Source: Lobosporangium transversale
Lineage: Eukaryota > Mortierellomycota > Mortierellomycetes > Mortierellales > Mortierellaceae
Length of the DNA: 64,000 nt
Direction of reading: 5' to 3'
Assembly (NCBI RefSeq): GCF_002105155.1
Contig: NW_019028989.1
Span: forward strand, 1-64,000
Of the stretch, positions 1-10,020 are shown piece after piece. The stretch's first letter is position 1. Each line of letters opens with the position of its first letter. Below the pieces are notes generated by a model that had not been told where the DNA came from, made no database searches, and worked only from the letters and a program-made list of their open reading frames with translations. A program made the position numbers and the translations under genes.

Positions 1-2257
1 CCCTTAGATCCCCCTAGAACACTACCTTGACTTTTGCACCTACAGACAGAAGAGCCGATATTAGCAATGAAATCAACATAAAGGTACATGAGCACCATCC
101 TACCTTTAAGAAAGAATCCTATGACTGACACAGGACCACTGGGCTCCAGAACGATCATAGTATCAAGAGAGAGCTTCAGTTCCTGTCCCAGCTTGGTAAG
201 GTCGTCCCATATCTGTGACAAGCCTTATTAGCAGCGGTCTTGCCCTCCATATGAACCAAGGAACATGAATGGTCGCGAAGTTGGGTCACAAGAGAAAAGT
301 CTGGGAAGAGGAGGCGCGAATCTTGCCCTCTTGTTTCATCCAGCACAGTTGTCCTTTTAAAATATAAGGAAGAGAGCATTAGGGACTTCTTGAACAAAAG
401 ATATTCACAACACAAGGCCTAGAACATTACATACCACTTGCTGCTCGTATGCTTGATCGACCCAAATGTCACATTCAAGCAGGGGTCGATGAGGTATCGA
501 ATAAAAGTTGCCTCATTCTCAAGGCCAGAAAATGTCCAGAGCTGTTGCGACGAGATCAGCTGTAGCAGGACCTGGTGGAGAAGAGGGAAAGAGGGAGGGT
601 TGCTTTTCAAAAGCTTTGAATACTCGTCGAAGTTGTTACTTGCTGCCAGTGCTGCCCACTTGTGGCACTCAATGATTATGGTAGACTTGAAGTTATTGAT
701 CTTTTTCTTGCCCTCACAGTCCCACATGGACTCCCAAACATGGTCTTGGACTTCTCCCTGCAAGCCCCAAATCTGGTTCTCCGACTCCAGAAGGAAGATA
801 AAGTTGATAACGCTATCAGACAACGCGATCAGTAAGCTTTAGTACAAGATAGAAGAGGAAAGGCGCTGTAAGGCAAAGAATGAAATAATAAAATAAAACG
901 TACAGCATCTCATGGGGCCGCGAGATCCCATAGTTCTCTCGCACTATGCGATCTCGGAATGTCATTAGGTCCTTGCTGATGTCGACACCATTGTACGTCC
1001 ATGAAGTTTCGAGTATGGAGTCCTCTCGGCCACTCCCTCCAAGAAAGTGGTAGACATACATATCCGACTCTGAGGACGTCTCCGATCCATGGTATGAGTA
1101 GAGTGAGCCAGAGGTTGTTGTTGTGGTGGAGACTGTAGAACCGAAGCTAACCCTGCGCCGCTTGCTTAATTCTGCTTCTATCACATCCTCAGATTGTTTT
1201 TTGGCATTCTAGCAAGATTGTTAAGAAGCAGTTAGTTTGTGTCCATTATATGGCTTCGCAGACTTCATAAGCACAGTTGGTTCATAAAATAAACAGTCAA
1301 CCGGTTGACTTATATGATAAAACATGGTATTACACTTCAGGTTGAAAAATGTATTAACATATTCAATGCGCATTTACTACCTTAGTCATCGGGGCAGCTT
1401 TCGACGCAATCATTACCTTGTCGAGCTTGGTAGGAGCGGTCGTGGTTCTCGCTGCCGTATCTAATTGACAATTACTATAATTAAAGACCATACTATACTT
1501 ATTTGCATATAAATATATTTCGCATCATTTTACCTGAAGAAGGAATTTGCTCATCGATCTGCGGACTTGAACCATCTACCTCTGTGTACGTATCGGAATG
1601 TCCCACGTATTTATTTTCCTTCAATCCAGTTTCTGCTGTTATTACAGAATATGGGCAAAACCGTCAGTTATAATAATTAATAATGACAATAATTAATAAT
1701 AACAATATTAATACAAACAGTAATACTTCAGCCAATCCATAAAGGCACTCACCATAGCTCCGTTGTGACTTTGACAGTTTGTTGCTGTTTCTAAAGATTT
1801 CCTGTGGACGCTTGCGGCTAACTATTGTCATAAGGAGTTAACAAAAAGAAGAAAAAAATCATATGAAAAAATAGGCACAGTTCCAAAAGCATACCTTGCT
1901 CCTCGTCTTGCGCATCCAGTTCATCCCATTTGTTTCTATTAATGGAACCGCTTGCGAATGCCTCCGAACCCTTTACTAACACAGCTGCTGTTCTGATTTG
2001 TGAATCTCTTGAACTGCGATCCATCCAGAATTGAGCAGCCTTGTTAATTTTCCATGATCGAAAGCATTACGAAGCTTTTCTAGTTCCTCCTCCGTAAAAC
2101 CACCTATACCCAGTAAACGGGAGTAACGCTGGTGTTCTTCGTGAGATTTATGAGCGCCTGATCTGAATGTTTTGAAGTATATTTCGGGAGATATCTTGTC
2201 TTCATTGCGGATCCATTGTAGTTCCTCTTTAGAAAAGTTCATGTGGGCTTTAGGCAT
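1..2257 (-). pseudogene. Multi-exon gene of unknown family, 3' end beyond the window, probably decaying
   Basis: I do not recognise a named family. Reading leftwards, the chosen start is the ATG at 2257 (MPKAHMNF...), just after an AG acceptor at about 2271. Exons with consensus junctions are visible at 1895-2257, 1752-1800, about 1534-1640, about 1420-1463, about 918-1209, about 430-838 and from about 345 downwards. The product would be rich in Ser/Thr and acidic stretches (TTTTTSGS at about 1090-1130). The last part, below 345, includes an IWDDLTKLGQEL motif. Two frame breaks are needed. Near 2056 a single base is missing relative to the second copy at 5227-5805, and near 215 the frame must shift to reach IWDDLTKL. 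The remaining exons are open and the splice sites intact, so decay looks recent; two indel errors are the alternative. The gene leaves the window at base 1. Confidence 0.5.
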
Positions 2258-2316
2258 ATTGAAAGTACCTAATAATTTTTGCAAAAAATTGATAGTGAAT
2301 GCAGAGATATTGTGAT

Positions 2317-2551
2317 AAAGTCAGCTTAAAAGAAGACAAGGTAACTAACCAGTTGGGTTCAAGGAACAAGAGAAGTGTGGTCAAGGATGGAGGAAGCAAA
2401 TTATAGTAAAGATATGATGTGCAATAAAGCCAGACTAGAGGAAGACTAGGTAACTAACCAGGTAGTGTGCAAGGGATCAATAGAAGTATGTGGGCAAGGG
2501 ATCAAGAGAAGTATGTGGGCAAGGGTGAAGGAAGCAAGTATAGTAAAGATA
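2317..2551. repeat. Tandem duplication of about 110-125 bp with a nested 25-bp repeat
   Basis: The segment at 2317-2424 is repeated with divergence at 2425-2551; both share the gtaactaaccag and gtaaagata blocks. The second copy contains an exact-period 25-bp duplication, 2471-2495 and 2496-2520, differing at one base. It lies in the presumed 5' leader intron of the gene starting at 2257. Confidence 0.75.
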
Positions 2552-3037
2552 AGGTGTTTATTGCTACTTGATATGAGATGGTACTTCTAGACTAATGTAT
2601 ATGTCTTGGTTGAGGTGGCAGAGTCTTCCTCGTTTGATGATTGATTACTAGTTGGAGCCTTGGCTTCGGATAGGGTACTCTCCTCTTGTTTGTCTTCCGG
2701 AATATCATTGGTCAATTTGGAGTCATGCGGATGAGTCATCTGGTCTTGCTGCGGATTGCGCAGCATCGGTTTGCTTACATTAGCTATTAGATCGCATCAA
2801 GATTATCATTAGTTCTTGCCGTAATGACATCATCTTAATCCCAACCTCCCTTGTCCATGTGAGTGACCATTGTTTACACGACTTACACATATTAAATCAG
2901 TGGAAAATCTACAAAACGTGCCCTCAGAGATTATCTATCACTGACAGGTATCCTAGTGTTGAACATTAATCAATATGAATAGTAATCAAACGGATTGGAT
3001 TGTTTCCACAACAAAAGAATTTAAAAGCAATAAGACC

Positions 3038-3476
3038 AGCGAGCACACAAGAGCCAAGTGCTTTGAGCAGCTTCCTCAAATACACTAATGGCTGGAGTGG
3101 TTTTGACATGATCCCACCATGATAAACATCAAGATGAGACGAGGTGCTGTAGTGATAACGAGCGCACAGGAGCCAAGAGTTTGATTTCTACTTCAGAACT
3201 ACCTCAATTACACTAATTGAGTAGACCAAGGTGGAAACGCGTCAAAAGGCCAAGGTGGTTTAGACATGATGCCCTAATGATAAAACATCAAGAAGGCACG
3301 AGGTGTTATCACTAAACAAGACAGCGAGCGCACAACAGCCAAGCGATTAGCTTCAACTTTGAGCAGCTACCTCAATTACACTAATTGAGTAGGCTAAGGA
3401 GGAAATGTATCAAATAGCTGGAGTGGTTTCGACATGATGCCTCAACGATAAAACATCGAAGTGGCACGAGGTGCTG
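3038..3476. repeat. Three diverged tandem copies of an about 150-bp unit
   Basis: Units run at about 3038-3150, 3157-3308 and 3321-3476. Each begins with a gcgagcgcaca-like block and ends with an acatgatgcc...cacgaggtgct block. Units 2 and 3 carry a perfect dyad (CTCAATTA, three bases, TAATTGAG), which is decayed in unit 1. No reading frame is shared between units, so this is DNA-level repetition. Confidence 0.8.
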
Positions 3477-3749
3477 CCTTGCAAGAATGAAAACAAAATA
3501 ATAAGTAAAATAACAAATAAAAAAAAAAATAAAAAAAAACAACCGTGTACTTGTACGATAGTGTGACGATTAAGCGTAGAAGGTGATGAGAGTGCTGAAA
3601 CAGGTCTAACAATTTGGTTATAGAATCAAGTGAGTTATTTCCAAGGCGTTATAACGTCAAGTAATTTCATTTGAAAGTGCAAAGATGATAAGGATGTTGA
3701 GCGAGGAGGTGGCAGTAAAGTAGAACGAACAAGGCGCGCGAGAGAGTAA

Positions 3750-3862
3750 ATACCCAGCAGTGCTCCTATTCGAACTGAAATTTGTCAATTGATATTTATT
3801 TTTTTAATCTGAAACATCATAATTGACAAAATTTCAGTTGAAATAGGAGCACTGATACCCAG
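3750..3862. mobile_element. hAT-like MITE, 97 bp, with 8-bp target site duplication
   Basis: The element occupies 3758-3854. Its ends are inverted repeats of about 33 bp (3758-3790 and 3821-3854) that begin CAGTGCTCCTATT and differ by two substitutions and one base of length. It is flanked on both sides by the perfect direct 8-mer ATACCCAG (3750-3757 and 3855-3862). CAGTG-type termini with an 8-bp duplication are the hallmark of the hAT superfamily. It has no coding capacity and would depend on a transposase elsewhere. A Tc1/mariner origin (TA duplication) fits less well because no TA abuts the left CAGTG. Confidence 0.85.
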
Positions 3863-4158
3863 ATGGGTGTGTGATTGAGAAATGGTGTGCGAAGGGTGAG
3901 AAAAAATAAATAGACGTAGAGGAAAAGGAAAAAAATAAATTAGTGCGCAAAGAAAACGAGAAGAATTGTGAGGGTGAAAAAAGAAGGAATGCAAAGAGAG
4001 CAGTGAATGTAAAAGGCACGTAATGAGGGAGAAAGATAAACGTGTACAGAGTGAGGTAAAAAAAAAAAAAAGTGAGAGAGTGGTGTGCAGAGAGAGCGTA
4101 AAAGAGAAGCGGAGTGGCAATGGAAGAAATTTAACGCGAAATCAAGTCTTCAGCCAAT

Positions 4159-4260
4159 AATCAATCAATTAAAGAAGCGAATTAAGATTAATTACCTCAA
4201 ATAAAGGTGCAGTTGTGTTGCAGGAGAAAAATGTGTAAACAAAGATTGCGAGGGTTAATC
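4159..4260. repeat. Duplicated segment shared with 5814-5930
   Basis: About 100 bp (aatcaatcaattaaagaagcg...) is repeated, diverged, at 5814-5930. In both places it lies immediately upstream, in the minus orientation, of related coding sequences. It contains the GAG/GTAATT donor of the presumed leader exon. This supports duplication of a gene together with its promoter. Confidence 0.7.
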
Positions 4261-5226
4261 AAGTAAAAGAGGGGAAAATGGGACGAAAGAAAGGATGATT
4301 AGACACTTTGAGGAAACGAAGAATTCTTTTAAATGTGCGACTTTAAGGGGAATAATGAAAGTGATTCTTATACGTCATTCTTTTTTTTTTTTTTTTTTTT
4401 TTTTTCCGTCTTCACGTGTTCGTCAAAAAAAAAATAACACAAATCGTTTGTTCTTGCTCAACTCTCAGATATAAATCAATAACGATATTCCTGATAGAGC
4501 GCTGGAAAGCAGATGTCTTTGGGATGGTCGGTAGAAGAGCTTATTGTCTTTCGTTTAAGATAGGTCCTAAGGGGGTCCGTTCAGGATTCATGGAGTAGCA
4601 CTTGTACAAAGTATTGGAAGTATAAAAAAACCAAAATTATGCCATTTTTGACACACCCAATAGATTATAGCACCCGAACCGTGAGAGGCAGTTCTTGAGT
4701 AAATGGCCGTAGAGTATCGAAAATTCACTATTTTCCACCACCTGCCCGCTTTTCCTTTAAAAAAAATTTTTTTTTCTGAAAATGTAACTGGTAGCGATTC
4801 TATGGCCGTTGGATTCGTAATTGAAAAATACAAATAACCTGAGGGTTTTGTGAGTTTTGAGTGTCTCTGTGTCGTGCTCTCGTTTTTACCAAGTATTGCA
4901 AAACTAATTATGAAATGGTTGCCTAGATTAGTCATATACTCTGTCTTGGTGCACTTATTACTTTACTACGGAAACTGACCTTCGTCAGAAAACGTGAAAC
5001 CATGGATATCTACATGTCTTTTCGCACACGAATAGGAACCCTCAAAAAATATTTATTATCATGTGAATTATATATAGGAATTAAGTGATTTTAAGTTCAA
5101 AGGCGGATGTTTATTTCCTCTGGTTGCAGATCAGCAGCATTCTTCTCTCGATTTAAAATAACCTGATCCAATAACATTTGGGAGAAGAATGTCATTGAGC
5201 GATACTTGTGTGACATATTTGCCTAT
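4261..5226. other. Intergenic stretch, no gene supported
   Basis: It contains a T27 run at 4379-4405 and a 115-codon minus-strand open frame at 4588-4935. That frame has no domain I recognise and no visible splice context. A short A8T9 block lies near 4760-4776. The region may be old transposon sequence, but I see no terminal repeats. Confidence 0.5.
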
Positions 5227-5805
5227 TTAATTAACGTTCAGGCGAATGTATGATCCAGAGGTGTAGATCACTTGGGTGATGGGAGCAATATCGTTGCCAT
5301 TTTCCAGAAATGACTTTGCGAACGCGCCCATCTGAAAGTATCCCAAGCGCGTTTAGAGATGTTGCTTGCCTGTGAAGGACCTGTTACTTCACCGAAAAAA
5401 GCCTCATATCCTCGAAGCTTAATGATGACATCAGGACGGTCAGCTTTGATCCGCCGACGTTTCTGAAGCTTCGATTCAGCGTTAGGACTAAATGAATACA
5501 AAATTAAAAGGTTACGTTATATTAGCATGTCATTCTATAAACCAACAGAAGATTGGGACACATGATTTTCAAACGAACAAATGAATATTATTATTAATGG
5601 AACCACTTGCAAATGGTTCTGAACCATTCACTAACGCAGTTGAGCCTTATTAATCTTCCATGTTTCGAAAGTACAGCGAAGCTTTCGTAGCTCCTCCTCC
5701 GTAAAGCCACCTATATCCAGTAAACGGGAGCAACGTTAGTGTTCTTCGTCTTCATTGCGGATCCAATGTAGTTCATTTGAAAAGTTCAACTGAGATTTAG
5801 GCATG
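5227..5805 (-). pseudogene. Degraded relative of the 1-2257 gene
   Basis: The segment 5590-5804 aligns with 1929-2257. It retains the ATG (5804) and the frame TEEELRKLRCTFETWKINKA, but has lost about 47 bp and about 57 bp internally. The second loss removes everything between two cttcgt/cttgt words, which suggests microhomology-mediated deletion. After a splice acceptor near 5490, the stretch 5227-5490 encodes RRRIKADRPDVIIKLRGYEA and FGEVTGPSQA. One base then shifts the frame into SFLENGNDIAPITQVIY and a stop at 5227. Similar GEVTGP...WD.FR segments occur near the C-terminus of many unnamed proteins of early-diverging fungi (from memory; family unnamed). Confidence 0.65.
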
Positions 5806-6077
5806 TTGAAAGTAATCAAGCAATTAAAGAAGCGAATCAAGAATAATTACCTCGAATGAACGTTAAAGGTGCAGTTGAGGTGGAGGAGAAAATGAGAAAG
5901 ATGTGAAAACAAATGCGGGAGGAAATCAATCACGATTTAGTTCCTCTATCAGAGTACATTGACTTTATTGATTCACAATTCTACTTTCATTTGGGTTGTC
6001 CGTCTGGCTTGCCTTCTTCCTGCATCTCCAGAGCTCATCTTGCAGATCAACCGCCAAAACATGTTGCTTGATATTTT

Positions 6078-8506
6078 TTAATTCGATTGTCTTGTCGGCG
6101 TAGGATCCACACGATCTGCTCCAGTTCTGTAAGTTTGTTTCTTGAACTCCTCGACCATGTCTTGCGGGACTACAAAAATAAATGCAATCTCGTCAGAGGA
6201 GCTAATCCACTTTTTATCTTGCAGAGTTTTCAGAAGCTTCTTGAAGTTTTCACTTTTGATGCCATGTTTCTTGTTCGTCGTAATCTGGAGTAGATACATA
6301 TTTCGGAGCTATTGACATATCCACACAAGAAAAGGTCTTACTCTTTGGCAGCCACAATGATCCTTCCATATCGTCCTTCACATATTCATCCTAAGTATGA
6401 AAGAATTTGGTTTTCGGGCCTTCTCCGACTTCAATAGTTATCTCAGTGCCATCATCAATGCTCTTGGCCTTAAAGCTACGACCGCCCAGCCGCAGTATAC
6501 GCTGCACATAGTTTTGGAACATTACTCCTTTGCCTAGTGGATTACCATCGACGAGCATTCTCAACACCTTGGCACGGGTACTCTCGTCCGATAAAGTATA
6601 CACCTTTTGCATTACATCATTAGAAGCCTGTCGTAATTCGAATCCTTTATGATCGTTTGTTGGATAACAGTGGAAAATCTGGCTGCTAAACTCCAATGAA
6701 TCCCGGCCCTGCGTATACTGTATTATTATATTTGATACATCATCCCGGAGGTTGGATAAAGCAAGCTCAACGCGTTCTAATGCTTCCGACTCGGCATCTC
6801 CTATTTTCCCATTATTCTCGGTTCCCATGGAGCCATGTGGTACTTCCATATCACCCTCTTCATGATTTCTTGGTACCCATTCGCGCTAGAAAGTAAAGCT
6901 CTTGGTGATACCGAGAAGATAGTCCTGGCTTGCGTGAGCTCTGGTGATGGTGCACTGTCGACTGGGAACTAAGTGTTGGGTAGTTGCAGGAAGGGCATGA
7001 AATCCTCTATGTCCCCATATCGAACAACATATCGTCCACCGAAAGCATAGCACTTTGAACTTTCCTTTTTCTGGATGATGGTAATAGGCGGATCTTCCTC
7101 ATTGCTAACGGCAAGCAGCCGGATGGCGAAGTATACGAGAAAGGATGATTTCCCTATACCGGCTGTCCCTGTGACAACAATTTTGGTTGCAGGCTCTCTA
7201 TCATCTCCATTTATATAAAAATCCTTGACGATCGTGTCGTAGAGTTTTTTGAAAGCTGACCTTACGTACAGATCATTCATGTTGATCACAGGAAGCTTTG
7301 TCCCCAAAGGGCTGGATATCACGTCGATTTCTTGAAATGATCCGTTTTGGAGGGAAGTGGTCGTTTGGGGTATTGAATAGTATGGCGCCAATATTTTTAA
7401 TTATTGAAACCAGTTCTTTACTCATAAGGCTCCGCAGGCGTGGAACACCGTTTATTAAAGCCTTTTGGGCAAGTCCTGCTGCACTAATCGTCTCCAGTAG
7501 GCTCATGTTTTCTAGCTTGGTCTTTTTGAGGGAACTCCTATCACTCTCGTCATTCTCTAGCTGATCTCGATCCCTTTCGAAACTGTTTGTTAAAATATAA
7601 ACAAATAGAATAGTTTCAGAAGGTAGTTTTGAAGCCTTAAATCGAAAACATCAGTCGACCACGAACAAGAACTAAAGACATACCTCGCTTCGGTACTTCA
7701 ACAATAATGTAAATGAGACTATCTGCTACTCCGCCAGTATGGAGTTTTTCACATACGTTGTCAAGGACCTTGATTGATTGACCCTTTGGACAACTTGCGT
7801 ATTCCCTCCCTTGTTGCACCACCAGAGATGAGTTTAAGATACTCCACTAGGAAAATAGTCGCTGGTGATTCCTGAGCAAAAAAGTATCGGTGATTCTCCT
7901 CATTGATGCCTCCAAGTCCTCTAATTAATTAAATTGAATTCTTAATATAGCGCATACTGCGAAAGAATGAAGAGTAATTCGATGGACATCACTTACGAGA
8001 TGGAGATGACGTTCGGCTGATTGGAGGAGAAGACGAATGTACTATTATACTTGGTTGATTATACTTGTTGGGGCGACTAATTGGAAAAAAAAAAAAAAAA
8101 AAAAAAAAAAGTAATTAGACGCGTCATCATAATCATCAGTGTAATTGAACAAATAAGAACAGCGCTTACCTGCAGATGGACGCTGAACAATGACATGGAT
8201 GGCTTTCTTTGCTGGTGTGGTGCCAAAGACCTCAGAGATCTCGCTAGTTGGGTCTTCCAGCTCCTCAAGTTTCTTTCTCTCATCAGCAGTTAGATTGTTG
8301 AGTGTAATTAGTCTTTTTGGCGCAGAAGAGATCGAAACATGATGGAGAACTAAGTCACTTGCGCGGATGTCGTCAAGCAAAAGGTGATTGTTTTTCTTTA
8401 ATCGCGTCCTTGAGATCGCCAATAGTATCGTCGAAAGCCAAGCTCAAAGGAAATGCAGTGGGATCCCCATCGAAATACAAAAGAGTTTAATTTTTTGGGT
8501 TGTCAT
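6078..8506 (-). pseudogene. Crinkler (CRN)-type effector pseudogene with P-loop NTPase
   Basis: The N-terminus (ATG at 8506, MTTQKIKLFCI) is a CRN header. It runs through FDDTIGDLKDAIKEKQ and DDIRASDLVL and ends in SEVFGTTPAKKAIHVIVQRP. A missing T in a T-run near 8476 breaks the frame. Exons follow at about 7995-8067 and about 7690-7920 (ending IIVEVPKR), then about 7390-7587. A P-loop NTPase region with Walker A GTAGIGKSS lies near 7150. In-frame TAG codons at 6969 and 6391, and frame changes near 7790, 7390, 6790 and 6305, interrupt it. The C-terminus YLLQITTNKKHGIKSENFKK followed by FVVPQD matches the terminal nuclease-like part of NTPase-bearing CRN proteins. CRN/RHS-type proteins are host-directed or inter-organism effectors. 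This copy cannot make a full product. Confidence 0.8.
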
Positions 8507-8619
8507 TTTGGTATAATTGCGCGCAAAAAAAAAAAAAAAAAAAAAAAAAAAGAAAAATAATGGACACTAAAGATTAAGAAGAGTGTGCTCACTAAAAATA
8601 AATTACGTACACAGTGTGG

Positions 8620-9020
8620 TGCAAAATTTAAGCTTCTTGCCTTGTTTTTTATTCCTGCCGCAGCATAAAAATTAATTAATCATCCATCATCATAAAATTA
8701 TATACCGTTTAATTGCCTTCCCACTCCGCTTCCTTTTTTTACCACCAGCAAACTTTTTTTTGTTCGCACACTGTCCCTGCACAGCTGGTTTTTTTTTTTT
8801 TTACCTCATTTATTTTCTCATTCATTTCGTGCTTTTTATTTTCACCACTCACTTTGCATCCATTCTCTTGGACTTATCATAACTCTGTTTATTTCATTTT
8901 AATTTTATTTTTTTTTAGTTATCTCACCACTTACTTTGTAATTGCCCCCACTACGTTGCTTGGGAGCCTGGTTTATAATAATCCTCTCGTTCACTCTGCT
9001 CCTCCTGAGGTAAGTGATTG
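8620..9020 (+). promoter_or_regulatory. CT-rich leader-like sequence ending in a splice donor
   Basis: The plus strand here is strongly pyrimidine-rich and ends in a consensus donor (CCTGAG then GTAAGT at 9010). The sequence before ATGs of several real genes in this window is CT-rich in the same sense. No coding exon follows that I can support, so this may be the orphaned 5' leader of a lost gene. Poly(A) runs lie just to the left at 8524-8551. Confidence 0.3.
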
Positions 9021-9151
9021 GTATTCTTGAGCATATTCATCAGCAATGAAGTGAAATGGTTTGAGAATCTCTATCCCATGTTACAGACTTAGCAGTGTGA
9101 TGGACATTGTTGACATTTAATTGATGTCAAAGTCCTATCCCTGTACTCCTC

Positions 9152-9261
9152 GACTGCCCGAATGGCGGAGGAGATGTCGACCAGGTGCACTGACTGCCCG
9201 AATGGCGGGTGCATCAAGGTATAGTATCAAGTCTCGAGGTTCTGACTGCCCGAATGGCGGG
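9152..9261. repeat. Three copies of a 17-20-bp dyad motif
   Basis: GACTGCCCGAATGGCGG occurs at 9152-9168, 9192-9208 and 9244-9260. The last two share the 20-mer ctgactgcccgaatggcggg. Spacings of 40 and 52 bp are not multiples of three, so the copies fall in different frames and the repetition is at DNA level. The core has a CCCG-N5-CGGG dyad, a layout compatible with a dimeric DNA-binding protein. Confidence 0.75.
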
Positions 9262-9589
9262 AATCGTTTGCGCCTCAACTCATTTCCTTCAGCTGCTGGT
9301 GTTTATGCTTTTTCTGTTTGCTTGGGTATCGTTGATGACTTTTGACGAAAACGAATGCACGAATGCTATGGACCCTATTTATTTTATTATTATTATTTTT
9401 TCCTTCGCTCACAGATTCCTAATATCTTGGGTTATGTATCAATGCTTGAAGGCGAAATGAAGTCTATTCATCTATCATATTTGACACGATTCTTGCGTAC
9501 ATGTTACTCTCCTTCCCAAAAGCGCCCCATTTGAACCAATTATACTTTAGTTAAAGGTAATCAGTTAGAGCTTAATTCGTTTTACGCGA

Positions 9590-9985
9590 CTATGCATCTT
9601 TTTTTTTTTTTTTTTTTTTTTTCTAAAGTCACTGTCTTTTTATTTATTTTATAAACTCACATTCTTTTTACTTTGTACACTTTTATTTTCTTTTTTTTCA
9701 CCCCACTACCCATCTTTCAGCAAACATCATTACCCTTTCATTCTTTTTTTTTTATTTGTCCTCACTCTGTACACTCTCTTTTATTTTGATACTCTCTCAT
9801 TTTCTGCATTCCTTTTTTTCATTCTCATCTCTCCCGTCAGCGCTTTATACTCTTTCTTCTATTATTGATCGTATCCACCCGCATTCACATCCCTTGGTTG
9901 TCCTGGATAACCTTCTATTTACTTCCTCTTACCATTCAGAGTGCATTTATCCCAACCAGGTAAGTTAATATTGTGAACATTCCCA
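9590..9985 (+). promoter_or_regulatory. Second CT-rich leader-like sequence ending in a splice donor
   Basis: A T25 run (about 9598-9622) is followed by about 340 bp of pyrimidine-rich plus strand ending in ACCAG then GTAAGT at about 9960. The layout is the same as at 8620-9020 and again no supportable coding exon follows. An open frame at 9756-9968 is low-complexity Ser/Leu/Phe and is probably not translated. Confidence 0.3.
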
Positions 9986-10020
9986 GAAACACGACCCATT
10001 TCTTTGTCTGTGCTTGTAAG

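Larger units (their letters stand above)
2271..4195 (-). other. Candidate 1.9-kb 5' leader intron filled with repeats
   Basis: On the minus strand a consensus donor (GAG then GTAATT) ends near 4195 and an AG acceptor lies at about 2271, 14 bases before the ATG at 2257. In the related copy the same donor sequence (near 5848) lies only about 45 bases from the equivalent ATG (5804). The interval therefore behaves like an intron expanded in one copy or collapsed in the other. It contains the 2317-2551 and 3038-3476 tandem repeats, a 97-bp MITE, and at 3863-4130 a strongly CT-rich stretch on the minus strand. No coding potential is evident. Confidence 0.4.

Noticed and set aside
3038-3476. CRISPR-like array
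   Set aside because: Units are long, diverged and without spacers; the genome is clearly eukaryotic.
3750-3862. Tc1/mariner reading of the MITE
   Set aside because: The left CAGTG is not preceded by TA and the perfect 8-bp direct repeat fits hAT much better.
6969-6971. The two TAG codons of the CRN pseudogene as ends of introns (both read ACTTAG)
   Set aside because: No consensus donor is visible upstream in either case and the sequence on both sides stays in one homologous frame, though transcript data could overturn this.
8077-8293. Frames running through the A/T homopolymer next to the CRN header
   Set aside because: They read poly-Lys or poly-Phe across an intronic homopolymer; the real header ends at the GTAAGC donor before it.
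9121-9460. Coding exon containing the triplicated GACTGCCCG motif
   Set aside because: The three copies fall in different frames and the frames change meaning at each copy, so the repetition is not protein-level.
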